Assembly: GCA_018806985.1 (NCBI GenBank) | Contig: JADANN010000280.1 | Coordinates: 204,243-268,242, forward strand | Direction of reading: 5' to 3' | DNA: 64,000 bases | DNA from: Angiostrongylus vasorum | Lineage: Eukaryota > Nematoda > Chromadorea > Rhabditida > Metastrongylidae | In this document: piece by piece, positions 55,541-64,000 of the stretch | Position numbering within the stretch: the stretch's first letter is position 1 | Layout of the letters: every line of letters begins with the position of its first letter | Made by a program: the position numbers and the translations under genes | The notes under the pieces: model-generated | What the model was told of the DNA's origin: nothing | Databases searched by the model: none | What the model saw: only the letters and a program-made list of their open reading frames with translations

Positions 55541-55759
55541 AATGCGATTACTACGTGCCTGTATACGGAGAAAACAAAACAAGATGCTCGCTCAGTTGAA
55601 GAAGTGCAAGTCGAAGAAATCCTATTCTGCTCAATATCTGGAGGATCACCTTTGGAGGAGAATAATGGGCTCTAAACAAGGTGAAGACACCGAAACGTCA
55701 GCAACTGTTATTGATAAGTGCTGTAATAACAACATCGTATTTGCTCATCAAGGAAAACA

Positions 55760-56110
55760 GTGAAGTATTGATCACTGTCCACCTTAAGAGAAACTCCGTC
55801 ATGGTAGTTTGCTACTAATTGACCGCCCCAGAGAGATGGAAGCTTGGTTGACACGATGCAGGATAGAACCAGTAATCTTTTGCGAACGGCAGGGTCTAAA
55901 CCACTACGTTTCTCGAACATAGGAAATGAAAAAAAAGACAAAGCGGAACTACAAAAACGACAGCGTGAGAGAAGTCTAGGTTCAGCCGCTTGTAGTGATT
56001 TCAGAACGCAATAGTCATACATGATCCATATGGTGTCTTAAGAATTCTTCGTCGTAAATGTGTTGATAAACTGTCCAAGATGTAAAAAGAAATTACTGTT
56101 CTGCTTATAC
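55760..56110 (-). repeat. SINE-E copy (second tRNA-like repeat)
   Basis: On the minus strand, about 55915-55850 reads GTTCGAGAAACGTAGTGG, TTTAGACCCTGCC, then ACTGGTTCTATCCTGC. The spacing and words resemble a tRNA A-box (TAGTGGTTTAGA) and B-box (GGTTCTATCC against GGTTCGAATCC). The same block, more decayed, is at 46.11-46.44 kb. Confidence 0.5.
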
Positions 56111-56154
56111 GTTCTTCGATTATCAAGAAAAGCCAAGGTTGGTATAAAGTTTTA

Positions 56155-56195
56155 TTCGGTGAACGCTTCGACGCCTTCGTGTTCTTCAGAGCTGG
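56155..56195 (-). ncRNA. hammerhead-like motif (candidate), left end of HHR-D
   Basis: Minus strand: CUGAAGA, imperfect stem II CACG/CGUC around AAGG, then GAAGC and GUU. The GAAA core has become GAAG, so cleavage is doubtful in this copy. Confidence 0.35.
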
Positions 56196-56570
56196 ATTGA
56201 TCCCAGTCGATGATCCACAGGTGCTCGCCACGCGATGTGATTGCTCATTGTCGCATCTACTCGAATCCAGTGAAGGGAACCGCTAGAACGGAGAACCTCA
56301 TTGGGCGGTGCCCTTCTGTACAGGATGGACGTTGATCGATTTCCGCCTCCAGTATGATCCACTTTTACGGGCAATGCATCCTGCAGCACTCGGTATGATA
56401 TTAGCTAGCACACAGCGAATCAACAGTTGTTCAAACTTAATGACCTTCAACACCCGTCCTCTATAAAAAGGGCACCGCCGAGTGAAATTCTCCATTCCAG
56501 CTGTACTTCATCCAGTGGATTCGACTTGATGCGACAACGACCAGCTGTAGAGCATCGGCTCGGATCAATC

Positions 56571-56612
56571 AAGCTCTGAATAAGATGAAGACATCGGAAC
56601 GTTAGCTGAGTA
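56571..56612 (+). ncRNA. hammerhead-like motif (candidate), right end of HHR-D
   Basis: CUGAAUA, perfect stem II GAUG/CAUC with loop AAGA, then GGAAC and GUU. Stem I pairs AGCU with AGCU. Stem II here differs from GGCG/CGUC at 15.22 kb by paired changes. The core has two departures (UA for GA, GGAA for GAAA). Confidence 0.45.
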
Positions 56613-56644
56613 TAACTTTTTTATCAGCATCGTTTTTTGCTTAA

Positions 56645-57465
56645 TAGTCGAAGCAGGTACTGATTAATTCGGCCGAGGTCGAATGAAAATCGGTTGGAAA
56701 AAGTTGTTCTTCTGGTGTTCGGCGGAAAATCATTGCTTTTTTACCTGTTGCGGTTTCATTTAGAAATAGCTGCCAAGAATTTTAATATGTTTACTACTCT
56801 CTAGTTGGACGGCTTATAGTGAGATTTATGGACGAAATTCGGATAATCAATACCCATCCAAGCAAGGAACATCATATATTCAGCAATTCACTAATTCATA
56901 AGTATTTTTTGTACACATTTCCTTTTCCAATTTGTTGAAATCATGCCACCTATGGCACGTATTTTTTGGTGGCTATTTACTGCTGTCAATAATAAGCTGC
57001 AGATCACCTCCAAATTGGTGTGTTCAAGAGATCTCCTTAGATTCATTCATCCATATCACTGAGCTGTAATGATGATTTAGTTGTTGTAGTATAATGATCA
57101 AACGGTCTTGCGGTTGATGAAAGTCATCAACCGCCTGATCTTTTGAGGGCCTTCGGCTTGCTAGCAACAGTCTTTGGCCACTTTATTCGGAAAAAGCAAG
57201 GAGTTTCGGCGGAGCATATACATTTGTACCTGTACATCAGTGACATCTTAGTACACCTCTATGACGTTTTATTCAGCAGAAATAGCTTAGTATTCAACTA
57301 GACACGACAAGATAACCATACTTCTTCAGAAAACGTTTTTTTATAAACAATAAAGAATACGAATTCGTTTCTATAGGAAGGAGATCCGTGCCCATTGCAC
57401 AAAGTGAAGACATGGCAAAATAAAGGCACGAAAGGAAATGCACCGAAATTAGTGAGCAATTAAAG
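56645..57465. other. no gene recognised
   Basis: Unassigned A/T-rich sequence. A minus open frame at 57294-57476 has hydrophobic content but no motif or splice support. Confidence 0.35.
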
Positions 57466-57467
57466 CA

Positions 57468-57677
57468 ATGAAACAACGTACCGAAAAAGTTCTACAGAGT
57501 TTGAATAAAACAATTCATCGGGAAAAAACGAGTACCACGTTATGCAAAACTTATGGGATCGAATTTCTTCGACTACGAACAAGTGAATCGTTGTCGTCGC
57601 TTTCACTTTCACTAGGAAGTTCCGAAACAGCCGATTCGAAGCTTTCCGATGATTCGCCCTCCCTTTCAAAGAAATAG
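57468..57677 (+). CDS. possible small Ser-rich ORF, unknown
   Basis: ATG at 57468 to TAG at 57675-57677, 69 codons, with a basic start (KQRTEKVLQSLNKTIHREK) and a Ser/Leu-rich end (SLSSLSLSLGSSETADSK). It could be a terminal exon or a chance frame. No homologue recognised and no splice signals decide it. Confidence 0.22.
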   Translation: MKQRTEKVLQSLNKTIHREKTSTTLCKTYGIEFLRLRTSESLSSLSLSLGSSETADSKLSDDSPSLSKK

Positions 57678-57762
57678 AATTGTTTGCTAGCATAATAGAA
57701 GCGAACTCAGGCAAGGTTCCGCTACGCATTTACAAATCACAGAATAGTGAATTAACTCTTAA

Positions 57763-58214
57763 GACATATTTATTTATATGATCTTGTAAACCGATCCTTT
57801 TGAGCTGATGCGAGGTTGGTAATAGATGAACCGGAAAGACGAATCCCTCACTATCACATTTAACCTGGCGCTTTTTTTTAAAAATGATTTTTTGACCCCT
57901 GGGTGGGTCTCGCTCGCCATCCCACGTGAACAACACGCGGTTAGTCCCACTCCTCACAGCATGGAGAGTACTCTTTTTGATCAATATGGGGTTATTTAAA
58001 AGTTTGATCTTCATTAATATTACAGATAATTCATCTAATATAGGGCTAATGTTACATAAAATACGTCCAGGCTCCGAGGAAGGCAGAAATAGCCGAAATG
58101 TCGGTCATCGATCAAAACCACCACCAACAACAACGACAACGACAATGAAAACCTATACCAACCTCGCATCAGCTCAAAAAGAACAGTTTGTAAGATCATA
58201 TAAATAAATATGTC
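57763..58214. mobile_element. 452-bp terminal-inverted-repeat element with internal hammerhead-like motif
   Basis: The left arm 57763-57821 (GACATATTTATTTATATGAT ... TGATGCGAGGTTGGTA) and right arm 58156-58214 are reverse complements with few mismatches over 59 bases. The interior holds the motif at 58066-58106 on +, then an ACAACAACGACAACGACA simple stretch. No transposase. The right flank (ATGCCGAGGTTTATAGAAAG) is a PLE-end sequence also seen at 0.87 and 12.37 kb. Confidence 0.75.
58066..58106 (+). ncRNA. hammerhead-like motif (candidate)
   Basis: CCGAGGA (U to C at the second core base), stem II GGC/GCC with loop AGAAAUA, then GAAAU and GUC. Stem I can pair GCU with GGU (two wobbles). The stem II loop differs from the PLE copies while the stem is kept. 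Confidence 0.4.
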
Positions 58215-58219
58215 AACTA

Positions 58220-59212
58220 TTTATGCCGAGGTTTATAGAAAGTAGGTCTTTTGAATTACTAACTCCTGAGACTTACTCCGTTGTATAGTTTCCTTTTTGC
58301 TGATAGAGGTACCAGAGCCAAGAAGGCAACACTTGATTGTGATGCATCATAAACTGAAAAAAGCTACTCATCCAACCTCAGTTCTTGGAAGTTTTTTCAA
58401 GTTAATAACAAAAAGTTAATAACAGTAAACTACAGCGCAGTTCTCGTGCATTTGGATCTACCGTCAAATTGCATAGAAAGTTCAAATGCATGAGTTCAAT
58501 ACCCAAGCCTACTCTATTTCTATTCAAACGGACAGAGCGCAAATGTCTACAGTGTTGGGTGGCCATGACCTTGTAAGCTGCAATCAACATTCAAAGAAAC
58601 TGAAGTGTTAGTTAATGCCATAAGAAATTATGCATACATTACGACGACAAATCTGCTGCAGTAAATTCCAAGCAGTTGAAGTCTAGCCAGTGCAACAAAT
58701 ATCTTTGTTTAGATTCTTTCAATAACAACGATGGCAACTGTAGGACATAAATGTACATGTTGCACAACTATGTAATAAATAAATTCTGTGTAAGTGCAGG
58801 TTGAAGATGTTGTGGGTTGTGGTCATTAGATTGTGTAAAAAGTGTTAATCGTAAAAACTGGAGATTACGAACTAAATGCTCTAGCGACTACTTTTACAAC
58901 AATAGTAAAAGGATATAGTAGAACGATACGAAGAAAGAGTAAATATTGTGCAATGTTTCCAAAGACACTGCACAGTTCCTCATAACTCGTTGATGATGTT
59001 GAATGTGCAATGTACACATGCCTAGTTCTTCTACATACTACAAATGCTTCTACACAAGTCTATTAAGTGATGTACCAAGATATCATGGTAATAAGGTCTC
59101 CTAAATTGCGAATTTCAATGTGCAAACACAGAAGAATGTTCGCACCATCCGCGTAAAATTCATACTAAACGATACTGTGATACTAGACGACTGTCTCTAG
59201 AGAAGACTGTTT
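58220..59212. other. no gene recognised; PLE-end trace at the left
   Basis: 58228-58250 is a PLE outer-end match. The rest is unassigned and A/T-rich. Confidence 0.35.
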
Positions 59213-59220
59213 TTTTTCAG

Positions 59221-59447
59221 GAATTATGTATAAAATATTCAGTGGAAAATTGAGTTTTTCTAAGCTGATGTGCGTCGCATTTAGACCGGATGAGCTACCG
59301 AGCGATTTAAAGAAATATAGCATAACAAGCTCTGCACGCAAAACAATCAGCCGAGAACAAAATGAGTTATGTGTGAATCATGTTGGCCAATTTGCCCCAA
59401 AACGCATTAGTCACATGGTACTCGTGTCGTCAACCCTATCTAGTTTT
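59221..59447 (+). CDS. possible exon, unknown protein
   Basis: An excellent acceptor (GTTTTTTTTCAG, ending 59220) opens a frame with MYKIFSGKLSFSKLMCV, RPDELPSDLKKYSITSS and VGQFAPKRISHM. A weak donor candidate (ATG|GTACTC) follows at about 59418; otherwise the frame ends with TAA at 59448-59450. No family recognised. It is opposite in strand to the helicase exons 270 bases away. Confidence 0.28.
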
Positions 59448-59713
59448 TAAAAATATTGCTTCGCAAATTCAGTCAACAGAATTCCGGAAGTTATAAAATG
59501 GACTGCCACAATGAAGGGAGGGAGAATCGATGTGAAATCTGCCACTGCAGTACAGCAATAACTTAAATCATGCGATCCACTCCATCCATTCTAGCCAAGC
59601 ATTAAATGCTAAGATTCCTTAAAGTAACACACGTAAATGGATATAAAATTCAGAAAAAAAAAGTAATATTACAGAGAGAAATAGTTGTATGTAACGAGAA
59701 GCAAAATACTCAC

Positions 59714-61768
59714 CTCAACCAACGGGATGATGAGAGCCCTATCAGACTTTGGGCTTAGCATTACCGTTGACCTCCCTCCTCTTCCCATTCTGCCAGTACG
59801 ACCAATTCTATAAAGCGGAAACTATGGAACTAATTTCATTTTCACAAGGACTTCCAAATTGGAACAAGATGATATAACTGTACTAACCTATGTTTGTAGT
59901 CGCTGAAATCCGTAGACATCTCGTAAATGATGACCTAAATTTTTTTTTGCATTTAGCACCATTTTCATATTGCGCCTTTCAACATCACACAAACATCATC
60001 TCGTAGCAAACTCTATTTAGACATAGCAAGCGTACTTTCGGTGAAGACAACACCCTTTTAGTATAACAACTACCACTTTTACGGCATTATACGCGTCTCT
60101 TTTAGAAGCTATTGCAATTATTTACCAAATAGAGTGAAAATGAGAGCTTAGGTTACGATGAAGACAGATTTAAATTCAATAGAACGAAAGATTTACAGGC
60201 TCCACAACCAAGATTTCGTCCTCGGAACGTAGGAAACCTTGTAACTGGACTTTGTTCACTAGGATTTGTAGATTCTAATGGTTATATTTCAACTGTTCAG
60301 ACAGGTAGTCGTCCTATCTAAGGTATTATGGAGTTCAGCAGACGTGTCTATCAAAAAAGTTGGATCAAAAGTCTTTTACGAGCTTCTCAATCACAACTGG
60401 TGAACAGGCAAGGTGACTTCTTCACTAGAGAAAGTTCGAGTATTGTTGTGCTTTCTCCTATATCCGCTGTAGGTAGAGTGAGTGCCGTATCACAATTCTT
60501 CTTAAAATCTTCTTTCATCTCCTCTAAAAAGCTTTGAATTCTGACATGCAAAATGGTTATTATTCGCTAGCCGTGCAACCCATGGTTGGTTAACACCTTG
60601 ACAACTCCTGTGGAGAAATATCGACAGCGGACCGATTTCGGGTAAAAATCTGCACATAAAGCCATATCGGTAAGGCGAAAGGATTCGACTGAGGATGATT
60701 TAGTCAAAATTCTTCACGAAGCTTTCTAACGGAGGGTCTCATATTCACAACGTTTACTACCGAGAAACTACTAGAAGTGTGAGGCACTTAGTCCTGTTAA
60801 AATCGTGATCGAAGTCGCCCTTGTGTACGTTATGAAGCTGTCCATCCAAGTTTAAATATACTTGGATACTTGCATCCTAAGACGGCCCGTCCTCACTGGT
60901 TGTGCGCGCCCCAGGATACCCTTCATTTTTTTGGATTTTGCTGTTCTAGATATTGCGTTTCCCTCGAGTCTTGCGATCAGCATGGCCAAAGTCTACTCAA
61001 GGTCGTCACCATCACAGGCACTCCTGCCCTTGTGGATCAGAACGAGATTTGTCACCATGCGACTAATTTGATACCGGGAGAGTGGTGGATCATTGTACTG
61101 GTTTATCGTTAGCTAGGCTTCATGATGGAAACGCCGAACTCCTTCTCAGCTTAGGAAACTCTGCTGGGGGGATTAATCCTCCCGCTGTACATCGCAGCCC
61201 GACACCTAGGAACACCTGCCAGCCACGATGAGGCGGTAAACCGTTGGGAAGTTCACCAAATATACATTAAATATCGCCATTTTATTATCGTTGTGGTTAA
61301 TGCTGAAGAGCAGACACTATGAAAGATGATACTGGCCCCTATCTTTTCAAAACATCCAGTTAGAATCGACACTGCTTCCAGAGTATCAACACTTATCGCT
61401 AGGCTCTTGCTAATGCTTTTCAATAACTCCCTCTTGTCAATGCATTTCAATAACTCCCTTCTTCTCCTTAAAATCTTAGTTCAAAACTGAAACAAAAAAA
61501 AGCAGAATGCCTCGACATATACTGAATCAAACTTCAAGCCTCTAGTGAATTTTAAAATGATAGCTTTCTTCAACCCTCCATTAACAACAACATTATTCAG
61601 TGGTCTTATAATTCTTCCAACTTCCTGTAAAAAACTACATGGCAACTTACGTGATCTACTTCAGGAATATCCTGTCCTCGTGCTAGTTTGTTAGTGGCTA
61701 CAACGCCCTGAATTTCGCCAGTCTTCATCCTACGGAGGGTAGTTTCGTTGTCGTCTAACGTGTAATCT
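59714..61768 (-). CDS. DEAD-box RNA helicase, three C-terminal-domain exons (partial gene)
   Basis: Exons on the minus strand are 61651-61768, 59888-59934 and 59714-59807, with donors GTAAGT, GTTAGT and GTGAGT and TTTAG or TATAG acceptors. Phases (118, 47 and 94 bases) join without a stop. The protein reads LRRMKTGEIQGVVATNKLAR, GQDIPEVDH, VIIYEMSTDFSDYKHR, IGRTGRMGRGGRS and ends DRALIIPLVE. ATNKLARGQDIP is helicase motif V and HRIGRTGR is motif VI, both in the second RecA-like domain of DEAD-box ATPases, which remodel RNA or RNP. The order and spacing fit the Vasa/DDX4-DDX43 type best; subfamily is not certain. Variations such as TNKLARGQD for the usual TDVAARGLD suggest a diverged paralogue. 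Upstream exons (motifs Q, I, DEAD) and the final exon were not found. The 1.7-kb first intron holds a Ret-B. Confidence 0.85.
60862..61257 (-). repeat. Ret-B full-length copy with 8-bp target-site duplication, in a helicase intron
   Basis: AAATATAC flanks the element at 60854-60861 and 61258-61265. Tail side TTGGATACTTGCATCC at the left, 5' end GGCGGTAAACCGTTGGGAAG at the right. It inserted in the intron between helicase exons 61651-61768 and 59888-59934. Confidence 0.85.
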
Positions 61769-62129
61769 CTAAACTATAAAACTAAGCCAACTAAAGAAAT
61801 ATCGTGAAGCAACACGGTCTTTGTAACATTGTTCGCTATAGAAATAGGCCACAAGCAAAAACATCTGCAAAATTTGCAAATAAATCAATTTAACAAACTC
61901 AAGAAAAAAAAACCTGTCTTTGTTCTTGGAAGAAACAAACTTGCACAACCATCAAAGTATCAATGAAGCAGAAACTGTGATAGGGGTTGCACTTTTAACA
62001 GTGATGGCCATCCAAATATGCAATACTGTTCTCTGAGGTGATACCGTCCTTGTTCAATGGAGGTGGCAGCAAATTATAGTATTGCATTACAAATTGGTGC
62101 AGTTATATTTCCTTACACTAAATATAACA

Positions 62130-62402
62130 GGGCGCATGTAGCGCAGTGGTCGAAGACGCCCTGCAATACACATGGGATCGATTTCCGCGCCCACGGCTCA
62201 TCAAGCCCTCCATCCCTCCGGGGTCAGCAAATTGGTACCAGACTTGTCTGGGAGGATAGCAGCACTGGCTTGATATATCGGTAGGCCACCGCGAGTTATT
62301 GTAAAAGCCAGATATGAATTCAATCAGCTCCAGCGATGCTTAATGAAGTCGAATGCACGGCGCATCCCTAAAGGATTGATCAACGCCGAGAGCTTTATCG
62401 TT
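62130..62402 (+). repeat. SINE-A copy with the clearest tRNA-like head
   Basis: GGGCGCA at 62130 can pair with CGCGCCC at about 62186-62192, as an acceptor stem. TAGCGCAGTGGTCGAAG (A-box like) and GGGATCGATTTCC (B-box like) sit at tRNA spacing between them. The conserved body follows, ending AACGCCGAGAGCTTTATCG. Confidence 0.88.
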
Positions 62403-62404
62403 TC

Positions 62405-63595
62405 TGTGATCCTTATGAATAACTCCTATGCAGGTATTGGCAAGGATCTTTTCGAACTCCGGTTTTTCACTATTCACAGGCGTTGAAAAAGCGTGTGGCG
62501 CAATAATTAGAGCTCACAAACAATATACACATCGGTCGTTGTTTCTGAACTATGTCACGACCTAGCAAAGCTTCCCAAAGCTCTGAAGTCAACAAAGTAA
62601 TTGCAGACTTGCAGAACAACAATACTGATTTTTATTATCCCACAAATGTACGTCAGAAGTTGGCAAATGTCTCGGAGACTTCGCCTTCTTCCAAGTTATT
62701 GGCAACCTAATTTATAAATCAAACCAAAAAATTTGTCTGTTGAAAAGCAATAACTCTTCTTAATTTTAAAGAGCGGGACCATCCCTATTTTGTTCACGTA
62801 AGATGACTAATAAAACTCATTCAGATCAAAAAAACTAATCTAAAATTAGGCATTTAGCACTTAGTCAAGGGTATAGGAGGCTTCCATCCATTTTTGAGTC
62901 ACTGAAGCTTAACCAAAAATGTCTCAAGACGTTTATATTGTCTTACGTTTGTAGTACAACGGTATTTTGGATAAACATCAAAAAATCAAAAAATGAATAA
63001 AAATGACTCAGTGTCACAGGTGAATTATGAATCGGTGAGCGATATGCAGACGCTCACTTTAAAATGAACTTTTCACGTAAAAAATACTCCTACTAAATCA
63101 ACGTTGTAGATAACGCAGAAGTCTAAAATCTAAGAATGCTATGGAACTTGTAGCCGCCAGTTATTTTCCCTGCGTTCGTTTGCAATCAGAACGATGAGGA
63201 AATGGTAAATACTTTTGGAACAAAAGGATTAAAAGGAAAAGACGATTACTTCAGAGTCCAATTCCTTTTCATCATTTAGGGTCCGAAGCTGACTCCTCAA
63301 GAAATTTTGATAATTTTTTTCGACAACTAATGTACTTGAGCAGTTAAGACCTTGATATGGAAGTGAACTTTCCAGTAAATATGGTCTTTTCAAAAACGTC
63401 ACTTCATTTGTTAAGCTGTTTAGATTCGAAATTTTTCAAAAACTACAAAGATTCCGCTCTTCCTGTGACTAATTTCAGAACATCACCGCACAATTCTCGA
63501 CGAAATACCCCTTGTAGAATCGCTTCGCTGACTTGAAGTAATTAGTAAAGTTGAGAGATTTCTTGTAAACCAATTAAAGTTCTCAGAAGGTTCGA
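62405..63595. other. no gene recognised
   Basis: Upstream (5') side of the helicase exons on the minus strand, where motifs I-IV would be expected. No exon with helicase motifs was found by eye on that strand. Confidence 0.4.
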
Positions 63596-63599
63596 TCCT

Positions 63600-63875
63600 C
63601 CAAACGGCCTACAGCGTCATCGTGGCTGGCAGGTACTCCTGGGTGTCGAGCTGCGATGTACAGCGGGGGATTCTTCACCCCACATCACGGTCTCCCAAGC
63701 TGAGAAGTCCGGCGTTTTCATCAGAAGGGCCAGCTAAGAGTAAGCCAATACCAGGATCCACCACCGTCCTGGTATCAAACTAGTCGCAGGGTGGCAAATT
63801 ACAATGGAAATTTTGTTGGAGCCCTCATAAACACTGAAGACGCACCATCTAAGTACCCAAGTATCTAAGTAAAAG
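63600..63875 (+). repeat. Ret-B copy, internally deleted, with tail
   Basis: 5' end AAACGGCCTACAGCGTCATC, body to GGTATCAAACTAGTCGCAGG (about 63785), then a jump to a tail-like AAGTACCCAAGTATCTAAGT at 63850-63870. Having both ends fixes the element's direction: TAAG-rich sequence is the 3' tail. Confidence 0.75.
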
Positions 63876-64000
63876 TTTCGATATATTAGATCAAAGCTAC
63901 ACCCAGCGTATCAGTAGAAACCAATTTCTGTCGAATTATATGTGAGAATTTTACTATTGTGCTCTTCTTTAGTTCTTTACTAGTTCGCGGTCGGTTACTT

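Larger units (their letters stand above)
53260..55552 (-). mobile_element. chimeric retroposon insertion carrying Dispatched exons, with 12-bp target-site duplication
   Basis: AATGCGATTACT occurs at 53260-53271 and again at 55541-55552, exactly flanking a 2.27-kb insert. Read on the minus strand, the insert is a full Ret-B (55540-55150), then DNA nearly identical to the Dispatched 3' end with its SINE-A fragment (to 53566), then the 3' part of a second Ret-B with its tail (53565-53272) abutting the target-site duplication. The flanking sequence reads through the pre-insertion site. Confidence 0.8.
56130..56640. repeat. HHR-D element, best full copy
   Basis: Left end AAGGTTGGTATAAAGTTTTA and right end ATAACTTTTTTATCAGCATCG face each other as inverted repeats. 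Inside are CATCGGCTCGGATC and GATGATCCACAGGTG blocks, a GTGGATTCGACTTGATGC / CATCTACTCGAATCCAG pair, and the GCTAGCACACAGCGAATC centre. Hammerhead-like motifs point outward at both ends (56155-56195 on -, 56571-56612 on +). No open frame with a known domain. Confidence 0.75.

Noticed and set aside
58129..58145. ACAACGAC simple repeat as a CRISPR-like or satellite array
   Set aside because: Only a few short units inside an inverted-repeat element; no spacers, no array.
62130..62192. Functional tRNA gene
   Set aside because: The head folds only in part as a tRNA and is followed by the SINE body in every copy, so it is a tRNA-derived SINE.

Overview
This window is eukaryotic and almost certainly from a nematode, most likely a clade V parasite of the hookworm or strongylid type. 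The signs are short introns with T-rich TTTCAG-type acceptors, host exons scattered among repeats, and RTE, Penelope-like, mariner and tRNA-derived repeats in several families. The species call is inference; the nematode call is fairly safe. No prokaryotic features, CRISPR arrays, rRNA genes or functional tRNA genes were seen.

Three host genes can be supported. (1) A Dispatched-family gene (RND transporter superfamily; C. elegans relatives are che-14 and ptd-2) runs on the + strand from about 13.8 to 29.8 kb in about 20 exons. It carries both transmembrane acidic motifs of the family, and its introns are full of repeats. (2) A two-exon gene for a 67-residue Gly/Tyr-rich secreted peptide lies at 5.3-5.6 kb on the - strand. 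(3) Three consecutive exons of a DEAD-box RNA helicase (motifs V and VI) lie at 59.7-61.8 kb on the - strand. A few orphan exons or ORFs (9.1-9.8, 36.7, 45.3, 52.1, 57.5 and 59.2 kb) are weaker.

The rest is mostly mobile DNA. 0-1.3 kb: mariner remnants. 10.7-12.4 kb: a Penelope-like element (PLE) fragment with an inverted end, split by a SINE. 13.8-29.8 kb: the Dispatched gene with SINE, fold-back and retroposon insertions. 31.8-34.25 kb: a broken but nearly full PLE (reverse transcriptase plus GIY-YIG) with a 5' inversion. 39.3-43.5 kb: RTE elements nested in opposite orientation. 46.5-53.2 kb: two or more broken RTE copies on the - strand. 53.26-55.55 kb: a 2.28 kb insertion with a 12-bp target-site duplication that carries a copy of the last two Dispatched exons. 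55.7-58.2 kb: SINE-like and inverted-repeat elements.

Repeat names used here are local labels. SINE-A is a tRNA-derived SINE of about 275 bp. SINE-E is a second tRNA-like repeat. Ret-B is a retroposon of about 395 bp with a TAAG-rich 3' tail. MITE-C is a fold-back element with about 110-bp arms. HHR-D elements are fold-back elements ending in a hammerhead-like RNA motif that the PLEs share.

The strongest hunting results are the hammerhead-like motifs with compensating base changes at the ends of PLE and HHR-D elements, and the chimeric retroposon insertion that copied Dispatched exons to a second site about 25 kb away.
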